Notes under the pieces: model-generated | What the model saw: the letters and a program-made list of their open reading frames with translations, nothing else | Told to the model about the DNA's origin: nothing | Databases searched by the model: none | Position numbers and translations under genes: made by a program | Part shown: positions 46,537-54,510 of the stretch, in pieces | Layout: each line of letters starts with the position of its first letter | Position numbering within the stretch: position 1 is the stretch's first letter | Assembly: GCF_002015085.1 (NCBI RefSeq) | Contig: NZ_MUXW01000014.1 | Location: 1-57,223, forward strand | Length of the DNA stretch: 57,223 bases | Direction of reading: 5' to 3' | Source of the DNA: Glaesserella parasuis | GTDB lineage: Bacteria > Pseudomonadota > Gammaproteobacteria > Enterobacterales > Pasteurellaceae

Positions 46537-46629
46537 TGGGTATCCTGTAAAAACACATTAAATTTACAAGGCATATTTTAGCAGGGAAATGGGAAAATTT
46601 CTGAGAAAAAAGAGGTTACATATTAGTAT

Positions 46630-46654
46630 AAAACCTCTCATTCCGAGAGGTTTT
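46630..46654. terminator. lpdA terminator
   Basis: AAAACCTCTC-attcc-GAGAGGTTTT, an A/T-flanked hairpin that works in both directions. It ends the PDH operon. Confidence 0.85.
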
Positions 46655-46666
46655 ATTGCGCTCTAA

Positions 46667-48091
46667 TTATCTTTTCTTCGCTTTTGGATTTGGAAGGTCT
46701 GTGATAGAGCCTTCAAATACCTCTGCTGCAAGACCTACAGACTCGTGTAGAGTTGGGTGAGCGTGGATAGTTAATGCAATATCTTCTGCATCACAGCCCA
46801 TTTCAATCGCTAAACCGATTTCACCTAACAATTCACCGCCGTTAGTACCCACAATTGCACCACCAAGTAAACGATGTGTATCTTTATCGAAGATTAATTT
46901 TGTCATACCGTCTGCACATTCAGACGCAATCGCACGACCTGAAGCAGCCCAAGGGAACTTCGCCACTTCGTAGTTTAAGCCTTCTTGTTTACACTCTTTC
47001 TCAGTTTTACCTACCCAAGCTACTTCTGGCTCAGTATAAGCAATAGATGGGATCACTTTTGGATCGAAGTAATGTTTTTGTCCTGCAATTACTTCTGCAG
47101 CAACGTGACCTTCGTGAACACCTTTGTGTGCTAACATTGGCTGACCCACGATGTCACCGATAGCGAAGATGTGTGGCACGTTAGTTCGCATTTGTTTATC
47201 TACCGCGATAAAGCCACGATCATCAACATTCACACCTGCTTTACCTGCATCTAATAGTTTGCCGTTCGGTACACGACCGATAGCTACTAATACTGCATCA
47301 TAGCGTTTAGTATCGTTGCACGCTTTGCCTTCCATTGAAACATAGATACCGTCGTCTTTTGCTTCAACTGCAGTCACTTTAGTTTCAAGCATTAATTTGA
47401 ATTTCTTCTCAATGCGTTTGGTGAAAATTGCTACAACGTCTTTATCCGCTGCTGGAATAACTTGGTCGAACATTTCAACCACTTCCACTTCTGAACCTAA
47501 GGCTTGATATACCGTACCCATTTCTAAACCGATGATACCACCACCCATAATGAGTAATTTTTTCGGAATTTCTTTTAATTTAAGTGCGTCTGTTGAGTCC
47601 CAAATACGCGGATCGTGGTGTGGGATAAATGGTAATTGAATTGGGCGAGAACCTGCTGCAATAATCGCATTGTCGAATTTAATGGTTGTTGGGTGTCCAT
47701 CGCGGTCACGAGCAACTAGCGTATGTGGATCAGCAAAGGTTGCCTGACCTTCAACAACAGTCACTTTACGCGCTTTTGCCATACCTGCTAAACCGCCAGT
47801 CAGTTTTGCAACTACCGCTTCTTTACCTGCACGCACTGTGTCTAAATCAATGGTTGGTTCGCCAAATGTAATACCATTATGCTCTGCGCGTTTTGCTTCT
47901 TCAATGATTTTTGCAACGTGTAATAATGCTTTAGACGGAATACAACCTACGTTTAAGCACACACCACCAAGGGTTGAATAACGTTCAACTAAGACTGTTT
48001 CTAAACCTAAATCGGCACAACGGAAAGCCGCAGAATAACCTGCTGGACCTGCACCGAGTACCACTACTTGTGTTTTAATTTCTTGGCTCAT
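46667..48091 (-). CDS. lpdA: Dihydrolipoamide dehydrogenase (E3)
   Basis: A 474-residue FAD flavoprotein that reoxidises lipoamide in the pyruvate and 2-oxoglutarate dehydrogenase complexes. GAGPAGYSAA binds FAD, C45/C50 (GGVCLNVGCIPSKALL) form the redox disulfide, GGGIIGLEMG binds NAD, and HAHPTLHE holds the active-site His-Glu. I start it at 48091 (MSQEIK), with GAGGAAAA upstream; the open frame reaches 48145 only because a repeat arm is read as LASADTRSVS. It is the last gene of aceE-aceF-lpdA. Confidence 0.96.
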   Translation of the reverse strand: MSQEIKTQVVVLGAGPAGYSAAFRCADLGLETVLVERYSTLGGVCLNVGCIPSKALLHVAKIIEEAKRAEHNGITFGEPTIDLDTVRAGKEAVVAKLTGGLAGMAKARKVTVVEGQATFADPHTLVARDRDGHPTTIKFDNAIIAAGSRPIQLPFIPHHDPRIWDSTDALKLKEIPKKLLIMGGGIIGLEMGTVYQALGSEVEVVEMFDQVIPAADKDVVAIFTKRIEKKFKLMLETKVTAVEAKDDGIYVSMEGKACNDTKRYDAVLVAIGRVPNGKLLDAGKAGVNVDDRGFIAVDKQMRTNVPHIFAIGDIVGQPMLAHKGVHEGHVAAEVIAGQKHYFDPKVIPSIAYTEPEVAWVGKTEKECKQEGLNYEVAKFPWAASGRAIASECADGMTKLIFDKDTHRLLGGAIVGTNGGELLGEIGLAIEMGCDAEDIALTIHAHPTLHESVGLAAEVFEGSITDLPNPKAKKR

Positions 48092-48108
48092 AAAATTTTT
48101 CCTCTTAT

Positions 48109-48156
48109 GTAGGGACACACTACGTGTGTCCGCGGACGCAAGCATTGCGTCCCTAC
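48109..48156. repeat. REPIN-like doublet, locus E (divergent arms)
   Basis: Left arm 48109-48131 has centre TAC. Right arm 48134-48156 reads GGACGCAA-GCATTGCGTCC then CTAC, a variant hairpin sequence. The spacer is only two bases. It lies in the aceF-lpdA gap, ending 18 bases before the lpdA start. Confidence 0.82.
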
Positions 48157-48157
48157 A

Positions 48158-48203
48158 ATAAGCGGTCTTTTTTGCAGAAAATTTTGCAAATCTGACCGCT
48201 TAT
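48158..48203. other. Long hairpin with uptake-signal-like arms in the aceF-lpdA gap
   Basis: ATAAGCGGTC (48158-48167) pairs with GACCGCTTAT (48194-48203), and the interior TTTGCAGAAA/ATTTTGCAAA can extend it. It lies six bases after the aceF stop. It may attenuate transcription into lpdA, or stabilise the upstream mRNA end. Confidence 0.6.
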
Positions 48204-48208
48204 ATCAA

Positions 48209-49810
48209 TTACATTACTAAACGACGAATGTCCGCAAGTACACCGTTAATGTAGCTTAAGAAACGAGCTCCATCAGCACCGTCAATTACACGGTGGTCGA
48301 AAGATAATGATAACGGAAGCATTAAGCGTGGCTCAAACTCTTTACCGTTCCATTGTGGCATCATTTCTGATTTCGATACGCCTAAAATTGCAACTTCAGG
48401 GGCATTCACGATTGGTGTGAAGTGGGTTGTACCGATACCTCCTAAGCTTGAAATGGTGAAACAACCGCCTTGCATATCTGCTGCAGTTAATTTACCTTCA
48501 CGCGCTTTCTTAGACACTTCCATTAATTCACGAGAAAGCTCAACAATGCCTTTTTCGTTCACATTTTTAAATACTGGAACAACTAAGCCGTTTGGTGTAT
48601 CTACTGCAACGCCGATATTAATATATTTCTTAAGGGTAAGTTTTTGACCGTCTTCAGAAATTGAGCTGTTGAAACGTGGGTACGCTTCTAACGCTTTCGC
48701 TACCGCTTTCATAATGAACACCACTGGCGTGATTTTCACATCTAATTTTTGTTTTTCAGCCAGTTTGTTTTGTTCTTTACGGAAATTCTCTAAATCTGTG
48801 ATGTCCGTACGATCAAAGTGTGTAACATGTGGAATCATCACCCAGTTACGATGTAAGTTCGCACCTGAGATCTTATTGATACGACTTAATTCAACTTCTT
48901 CAATTTCACCAAATTTGCTGAAATCGACTTTCGGCCACGGTAATAAGCCTAAACCTGCACCGTTCGCTACGCCATTGCCTGCTGCTGGAGCTTTACCTGA
49001 TTTCACATCTTCAAATACTTGAACCGCAGTTTTCACATAAGCTTGAATATCTTCTTTAACGATACGACCTTTGCGACCTGTACCTTTGATACGATCTAAG
49101 TTTACACCAAACTCACGCGCTAAGCGACGAATCACTGGGGTTGCGTGAGCATAAACTGCACTTGCAACCACTTGTTCTTGGCTTAAACCAGATACATTAC
49201 CTGATTGTGCTGGCGCCACTGCAACTGGTGCAGGCGCTGCCGCCGCTTGTGGAGCTGGAGCAGATGCTGGCGCTGCACCTGCGACTTCAAATTTCATAAT
49301 TAATGAGCCAGTTGAAACTTTATCGCCGACTTTCACTAAAATTTCTTTTACCACACCTGCGATTGGTGCTGGCACTTCCATAGAGGCTTTATCGCCTTCT
49401 ACGTTGATGATAGATTGATCAACGGCAACAGTATCACCCACCTTCACCATAATTTCAGTCACGTTGACTTCATCGCCACCGATATCTGGTACATTGACAT
49501 CAACAACTGCACTCGCTATCGGTGCTGCCGCTGGAGCTGGTGCAGCTTCTGCGACCGCTTGTGGTGCTGGTGCTGAACCTGCTGCTTCTAAAACTAACAT
49601 TGGTGAACCTGTGGTCACTTTATCGCCCACTTTCACTAAAACTTCTTTTACCACACCTGCTTCTGGTGCTGGTACTTCCATAGAGGCTTTGTCACCTTCT
49701 ACATTGATAATAGATTGGTCAGCAGCAATGGTATCGCCCACTTTGACCATCACTTCGGTTACGGTAACTTCATCACCACCGATATCTGGAATTTGAATTT
49801 GTTTTGACAT
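48209..49810 (-). CDS. aceF: Pyruvate dehydrogenase dihydrolipoyl acetyltransferase (E2)
   Basis: A 533-residue core subunit. Two N-terminal lipoyl domains carry the lipoyl lysines K41 and K141 in identical GDKASMEVPAP motifs; E. coli has three such domains. Ala/Pro-rich linkers (about 78-100 and 185-205) are followed by an E3-binding domain (ATPVIRRLAREFGVNLDRIKG) and a catalytic domain ending SFDHRVIDGADG (HxxxDG). AGAAGGA precedes the ATG. The near-identical lipoyl domains are direct repeats at DNA level too. Confidence 0.96.
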   Translation of the reverse strand: MSKQIQIPDIGGDEVTVTEVMVKVGDTIAADQSIINVEGDKASMEVPAPEAGVVKEVLVKVGDKVTTGSPMLVLEAAGSAPAPQAVAEAAPAPAAAPIASAVVDVNVPDIGGDEVNVTEIMVKVGDTVAVDQSIINVEGDKASMEVPAPIAGVVKEILVKVGDKVSTGSLIMKFEVAGAAPASAPAPQAAAAPAPVAVAPAQSGNVSGLSQEQVVASAVYAHATPVIRRLAREFGVNLDRIKGTGRKGRIVKEDIQAYVKTAVQVFEDVKSGKAPAAGNGVANGAGLGLLPWPKVDFSKFGEIEEVELSRINKISGANLHRNWVMIPHVTHFDRTDITDLENFRKEQNKLAEKQKLDVKITPVVFIMKAVAKALEAYPRFNSSISEDGQKLTLKKYINIGVAVDTPNGLVVPVFKNVNEKGIVELSRELMEVSKKAREGKLTAADMQGGCFTISSLGGIGTTHFTPIVNAPEVAILGVSKSEMMPQWNGKEFEPRLMLPLSLSFDHRVIDGADGARFLSYINGVLADIRRLVM

Positions 49811-49870
49811 TTTTGTAATCCTTCTTATAAGCGGTGAAATTTGTAAAAAATTTACTTAATCACACCACTT

Positions 49871-49941
49871 GTAGGGACGCACTGCGTGCGTCCGTTGAAT
49901 ATCGAAGCCAAATTTCTCGGACACACGCAGTGTGTCCCTAC
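49871..49941. repeat. REPIN-like doublet, locus F
   Basis: Left arm 49871-49893 is the variant GGACGCAC-TGC-GTGCGTCC after GTAG, with compensatory changes in both stem halves. The right arm 49919-49941 is consensus. Spacer 25 bases. Lies in the aceE-aceF gap. Confidence 0.88.
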
Positions 49942-49959
49942 ATTTATTCGACGATTTGA

Positions 49960-52617
49960 TTATGCGTATAACGGATTAATACGATCTACATTTAAGCCAA
50001 ATTTTGCAATGGCATCAGCAACCACTTTGGTTTCTACTGTGCCTTCTTTCGCTAATTGACTTAACGCAGCAACAACAACATAACGTGCATCTACTTCAAA
50101 GTGTTCGCGTAAGTTTGCACGGCTGTCTGAACGACCGAAACCGTCTGTACCTAAAACATGGTAGTGCTTGCTTGGCACATACGCACGGATTTGTTCTGCG
50201 TAAAGTTTCATATAGTCAGTTGAAGCGACTGTTGGTAAATCTGCTAACACTTGTGAAACATAAGGTACGCGTGGGGTTTCTGTTGGGTGTAATAAGTTCC
50301 AACGAGCAGCATCCGCACCGTCACGACCTAATTCGTTGAATGAAGGTGCTGAGAAGACATCTGCAGTGACACCATATTCATTAGCAAGGATTTGTGCCGC
50401 TTCACGTACATGGCGCATGATTGCACCAGAACTTAACAATTGAACGTGACCTTTACCCTTACCTTCTACCGTTTCAAATTTGTATAAACCTTTACGGATA
50501 CCTTCTTCCGCACCTGCAGGCATTGCTGGTTGTTCGGTAATTTCATTTAATGTCGTGAGGTAATAGAACACATCTTCTTGTTTTTCACCGTACATACGGT
50601 TGATACCGTCTTGAACGATAACAGCCACTTCAAAGGCAAATGCTGGATCGTAAGTGATACAGTTCGGGATAACGCCTGCTTGGATATGGCTATGACCATC
50701 TTCGTGTTGTAAACCTTCACCGTTTAAAGTTGTACGGCCTGATGTACCACCGATCATAAAGCCACGTGCTAATTGGTCACCGGCTAACCACATCATATCG
50801 CCAACACGTTGGAAGCCGAACATTGAGTAGTAGATGAAGAATGGGATCATCGGTTGGTTGTTTACAGAGTATGAAGTTGCTGCTGCAACCCAAGATGCCG
50901 TTGCACCTAACTCGTTGATACCTTCTTGTAACACTTGGCCGTCTGTTGCTTCACGGTAGTAAGCCACTAAATCACGGTCTGACGGCACATAGTTTTGACC
51001 ATGTGGGTTATAAATACCGATTTGACGGAATAAACCTTCCATACCAAAAGTACGGGCTTCGTCCGCAATGATTGGCACGATAGTTTGACCGATATTTTTA
51101 TCTTTTAATAAGATATTTAATACACGAGAGAATGCCATTGTAGTTGAAATGCCACGTGGTTGTACATCTAATAATGCTTGGAATTCTGATAATGCAGGAA
51201 CTTTGTACTCTACGGTAAATTTCGGTTTACGTGCTGGTAAATAACCATTTAACTCTTTACGACGACCGTGTAAGTAGTTGTACTCTTCTGAACCTTCTGG
51301 GAAAGTTACATATTCTAAGTTTTCTACTTGTTCGTCCGTTAATGGCAAATGGAAGTAGTCACGGAAGCCTTTTAAGCTATTTAATGACATTTTTTTCGAT
51401 TGGTGAGCCGTATTTTTACTTTCTGCTTCAGGGATTTTGTAGCCTTTTACTTGGTGAGCTAAGATAACCACTGGTTTATTTGAACGTTTCGCACGCTCAA
51501 ATGCGGCATACATTTTCTCTGAATCGTGCGCACCACGACGTAAGTGCCAAATTTCATCATCAGTCATATCAGCAACTAATGCAGCAGTTTCTGGATAACG
51601 ACCGAAGAAGTGTTCACGTACATAAGCACCATCTTTTGATTTGAAGGTTAAGTAGTCACCATCAACTACTTCCATCATTAATTGTGCTAACTTACCTGAC
51701 GTATCTTTAGCGAATAATTTATCCCAGTTGCTACCCCATAAGACTTTGATGACTTCCCAGCCGGTACCTGTAAATAAACCTTCTAATTCTTGAACGATTT
51801 TACCGTTACCATTTACTGGACCGTCTAAACGTTGAAGGTTACAGCTAATAACGAAAATCAAGTTATCTAATTTTTCACGACCTGCAACGGTTAATGCACC
51901 TTTAGATTCGATTTCATCCATTTCACCGTCACCTAAGAAGGCATAAACGGTTTGACCTGATGTATCTTTAATACCACGATTTTGTAAATATTTTAAGAAA
52001 CGTGCTTGATAAATCGCATTAACCGGACCTAAACCCATAGATACGGTAGAGAATTGCCAGTATTCAGGCATTAATTTCGGGTGTGGGTATGAAGATAAAC
52101 CATCAGCAAAAGCTTCTTGACGGAAATTATCTAATTGCTCTGCGGTTAAACGACCTTCTAAGAAAGAACGTGCATAGATACCTGGTGCGGCATGACCTTG
52201 AGAATAAACTAAGTCACCGCCGTCTTTATCTGTTGCTGCTTTGAAGAAGTGGTTAAAGCACACTTCATACATGGTTGCAGCAGATTGGAAGGTTGAAATG
52301 TGACCGCCGAGATCCAAATCTTTCTTCTGACTACGCAACACCATCGCAATCGCATTCCAGCGAACTGCTGAACGAATACGACGCTCAATTTCTTGATTTC
52401 CTGGATAAACAGGCTGTTCAGACACTGGAATGGTGTTTACATAATCAGTTGTTACGCCTGATGGAAGCCCTACACCCTGAGTGCGAGCATGTTGCATTAC
52501 TTGTTGAATAATAAATTGAGCACGCTCAGTGCCCTCTTCTTTAACTAAAGAGTTTACTGAGTCTAACCATTCTTGCGTTTCGAATGGATCTACGTCATGT
52601 GCTAACATTTCTGACAT
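49960..52617 (-). CDS. aceE: Pyruvate dehydrogenase E1 component
   Basis: An 885-residue homodimeric thiamine-diphosphate enzyme that decarboxylates pyruvate and reductively acetylates the E2 lipoyl group. The ThDP motif GDGEMDE (229-235) with the downstream NLQRLDGPVNGN, and H106 and H142 (SQGHAAPG), are in place. Length equals E. coli (887). AAGGAAAA precedes the ATG. No pdhR lies upstream; a 381-base AT-rich gap separates it from divergent purE and must hold the operon promoter. Confidence 0.97.
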   Translation of the reverse strand: MSEMLAHDVDPFETQEWLDSVNSLVKEEGTERAQFIIQQVMQHARTQGVGLPSGVTTDYVNTIPVSEQPVYPGNQEIERRIRSAVRWNAIAMVLRSQKKDLDLGGHISTFQSAATMYEVCFNHFFKAATDKDGGDLVYSQGHAAPGIYARSFLEGRLTAEQLDNFRQEAFADGLSSYPHPKLMPEYWQFSTVSMGLGPVNAIYQARFLKYLQNRGIKDTSGQTVYAFLGDGEMDEIESKGALTVAGREKLDNLIFVISCNLQRLDGPVNGNGKIVQELEGLFTGTGWEVIKVLWGSNWDKLFAKDTSGKLAQLMMEVVDGDYLTFKSKDGAYVREHFFGRYPETAALVADMTDDEIWHLRRGAHDSEKMYAAFERAKRSNKPVVILAHQVKGYKIPEAESKNTAHQSKKMSLNSLKGFRDYFHLPLTDEQVENLEYVTFPEGSEEYNYLHGRRKELNGYLPARKPKFTVEYKVPALSEFQALLDVQPRGISTTMAFSRVLNILLKDKNIGQTIVPIIADEARTFGMEGLFRQIGIYNPHGQNYVPSDRDLVAYYREATDGQVLQEGINELGATASWVAAATSYSVNNQPMIPFFIYYSMFGFQRVGDMMWLAGDQLARGFMIGGTSGRTTLNGEGLQHEDGHSHIQAGVIPNCITYDPAFAFEVAVIVQDGINRMYGEKQEDVFYYLTTLNEITEQPAMPAGAEEGIRKGLYKFETVEGKGKGHVQLLSSGAIMRHVREAAQILANEYGVTADVFSAPSFNELGRDGADAARWNLLHPTETPRVPYVSQVLADLPTVASTDYMKLYAEQIRAYVPSKHYHVLGTDGFGRSDSRANLREHFEVDARYVVVAALSQLAKEGTVETKVVADAIAKFGLNVDRINPLYA

Positions 52618-52794
52618 AGTCTTTTCCTTTTTTTCTCTGATGAATAAAACATTGCAAAATTGTTACAATTTTGCCAACCGTTGAAACTTTAACCAAAAGT
52701 CCGTTATTTATTTTTGTTTTAGATCAATAAAACACGGCAAATAGCCCTACTGATATTCGTAGAGCTACTTTTAGGAAAGCGTCTATCGCCTTGA

Positions 52795-52836
52795 TTTTCA
52801 ACGACTTTTTTTTGATTTATCAAAAATTGTTGAAAA
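52795..52836. other. Dyad in the aceE-purE divergent gap
   Basis: Outer arms TTTTCAAC / GTTGAAAA and inner arms TTTTTTGAT / ATCAAAAA form a nested inverted repeat about 180 bases before aceE. It could be an operator or a terminator-like hairpin; no known consensus fits. Apart from this and the PurR site, nothing else was recognised in 52618-52998. Confidence 0.4.
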
Positions 52837-52931
52837 TTTATAGACAAATTTGACCTCAAGATAGCAAAAACCACTTATTTTGTCTATTTTTCAAAGCCTA
52901 AAATGTTAGCTTCATCACAGATTATTTCTTT

Positions 52932-52947
52932 AGGCAAACGTTTGCTT
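52932..52947 (+). promoter_or_regulatory. PurR operator upstream of purE
   Basis: AGGCAAACGTTTGCTT contains the perfect core GCAAACGTTTGC (52934-52945) and matches the PurR consensus ACGCAAACGTTTGCGT closely. A -10-like GATACACT follows at 52953. It predicts purine repression of purE-asparaginase-purK. Confidence 0.85.
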
Positions 52948-52998
52948 TTTGTGATACACTCCTCACCGCTTGTATTACACTCAATCCAAAGGTACAAA

Positions 52999-53493
52999 AT
53001 GACAACCAACATCGAAATCGCCATTGTAATGGGTTCAAAAAGCGATTGGGCAACTATGTCCGAAGCAACCCAAATTCTCGATCAATTTAACATTCCTTAT
53101 CACGTTGAAGTCGTTTCAGCTCATCGTACGCCCGATAAACTGTTTGAATTTGCCGAAACCGCAGAACAAAAAGGTTACAAAGTGATTATTGCAGGAGCTG
53201 GCGGGGCGGCTCATCTACCTGGTATGATTGCAGCGAAAACCATTGTTCCTGTCTTGGGTGTACCTGTAAAAAGCTCAATGCTCAGTGGCGTGGATAGTCT
53301 TTACTCTATCGTTCAAATGCCAAAAGGCATTCCTGTCGGCACCCTTGCTATTGGTCCAGCTGGGGCTGCAAATGCAGGATTATTAGCGGCACAAATTTTA
53401 GGTGCATTTAACCCTGAAATTGCACTAAAATTACGATCTTTCCGCAATGAACAAACACAATCTGTGTTAGACAATCCAGACCCACGAATTTAA
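52999..53493 (+). CDS. purE: N5-carboxyaminoimidazole ribonucleotide mutase
   Basis: A 164-residue class I PurE that converts N5-CAIR to CAIR in purine synthesis. AIVMGSKSDWATM (about 7-19) and VVSAHRTPDKLFEFA carry the active-site Ser/Asp/His/Arg, and GAGGAAHLPGMIAA follows. I use ATG 52999 (MTTNIEI), with AAAGG upstream; the frame is open back to 52903 but that covers the PurR operator and promoter. The stop TAA abuts the next ATG. Confidence 0.95.
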   Translation: MTTNIEIAIVMGSKSDWATMSEATQILDQFNIPYHVEVVSAHRTPDKLFEFAETAEQKGYKVIIAGAGGAAHLPGMIAAKTIVPVLGVPVKSSMLSGVDSLYSIVQMPKGIPVGTLAIGPAGAANAGLLAAQILGAFNPEIALKLRSFRNEQTQSVLDNPDPRI

Positions 53494-54459
53494 ATGAGTA
53501 AAAAATTATTAATTCTCCACACAGGTGGAACTATTTCAATGAGCGAAGGCGAAGACGGCAAAGTATCGCCTTCAGCTCAAAACCCACTTTTAACGGCGTT
53601 AGCTAAACTCAATCACCCTGCTCAACTTTATCAAGAAGCGATTTTGCACGTTCCTTCGCCCCATATTACCTTGGCACATTGGCAGTTGCTAAAAGATCGG
53701 ATCGAACAGGCAGTGTTAGCCGAAGGTTATGATGGCATCGTGATTACACACGGCACAGACACCTTAGAAGAAACAGCCTATTTCCTTGATTTAGCCTTGA
53801 AAGTGAATGTTCCCGTTGCCATTACAGGGGCAATGCGTTCTAGCAATGAATTAGGCTCTGACGGTTTAATTAACCTACAAAGTGCTATTTTGGTGGCATT
53901 AAGTGATGAAAGCCAAAACAAAGGTGTTTTGGTGGTGATGAATGATGAAATTCATAATGCCAAATTTGTGACCAAAACTCATACCACTAACGTAGCAACC
54001 TTCCAAACGCCCACATTTGGGCCTTGTGGTTTGGTTACCAAAAACCGTGCAATTTATTTCCAACATCTGACCGCTTACGAACGCTTTCCGATTGATCGTT
54101 TGGAAAAATCAAACATTCAACTGGTCAAAGCCTATGTCGGTATGGATAGCTTCTTACTAGAACAACTGGCTCAAAGCCGTTGTGACGGCGTAGTGGTTGA
54201 AGCTTTAGGGGCAGGAAACCTACCGCCATCTTGTCTAGCGGGGATTTCCGCCCTATTAAATGCAAATATCCCAGTGGTATTGGTGTCCCGTGCCTTTAAC
54301 GGTATTACGCAAGATGTGTATGATTATCTTGGTGGCGGTAAGCAACTGAAACAACAAGGGGTCATTTTCACCCAAGGATTAAGCGGACAGAAAGCTCGCA
54401 TTAAGTTGATGGTTTTGTTGAATCAAACGTTGGAAAAACCGTTGGCGGAATATTTTTAA
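53494..54459 (+). CDS. ansA: Cytoplasmic L-asparaginase
   Basis: A 321-residue type I-like asparaginase without a signal peptide, hydrolysing asparagine to aspartate and ammonia. Both catalytic threonine motifs are present: TGGTIS (T11 nearby nucleophile) and THGTDTLEET. TGAMRSSNELGSDG is the third conserved block. It starts directly after the purE stop (zero spacing) and sits between purE and purK, which are adjacent in E. coli. Aspartate feeds two steps of purine synthesis, so co-regulation makes sense, though that is inference. The paralogue symbol is by length and lack of signal peptide. Confidence 0.85.
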   Translation: MSKKLLILHTGGTISMSEGEDGKVSPSAQNPLLTALAKLNHPAQLYQEAILHVPSPHITLAHWQLLKDRIEQAVLAEGYDGIVITHGTDTLEETAYFLDLALKVNVPVAITGAMRSSNELGSDGLINLQSAILVALSDESQNKGVLVVMNDEIHNAKFVTKTHTTNVATFQTPTFGPCGLVTKNRAIYFQHLTAYERFPIDRLEKSNIQLVKAYVGMDSFLLEQLAQSRCDGVVVEALGAGNLPPSCLAGISALLNANIPVVLVSRAFNGITQDVYDYLGGGKQLKQQGVIFTQGLSGQKARIKLMVLLNQTLEKPLAEYF

Positions 54460-54469
54460 ATAATTAAAC

Positions 54470-54496
54470 GTAGGGACACACTGCGTGTGTCCCTAC
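54470..54496. repeat. Solo full palindrome of the REPIN family, locus G
   Basis: One 27-base element with GTAG at the left end, the hairpin GGACACAC-TGC-GTGTGTCC, and CTAC at the right end, so both heads share one hairpin. It fills the ansA-purK gap, ending 14 bases before the purK ATG. Confidence 0.88.
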
Positions 54497-54510
54497 TATT
54501 AAGGATAACT

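Noticed and set aside
48092..48145. N-terminal extension of Lpd (LASADTRSVS...)
   Set aside because: It is a translated repeat arm; ATG 48091 has a good ribosome site and matches known Lpd N-termini.
52811..52824. TTTGATTTATCAAA as an FNR or CRP site upstream of aceE
   Set aside because: The half-sites TTGAT/ATCAA are only two bases apart, not four.
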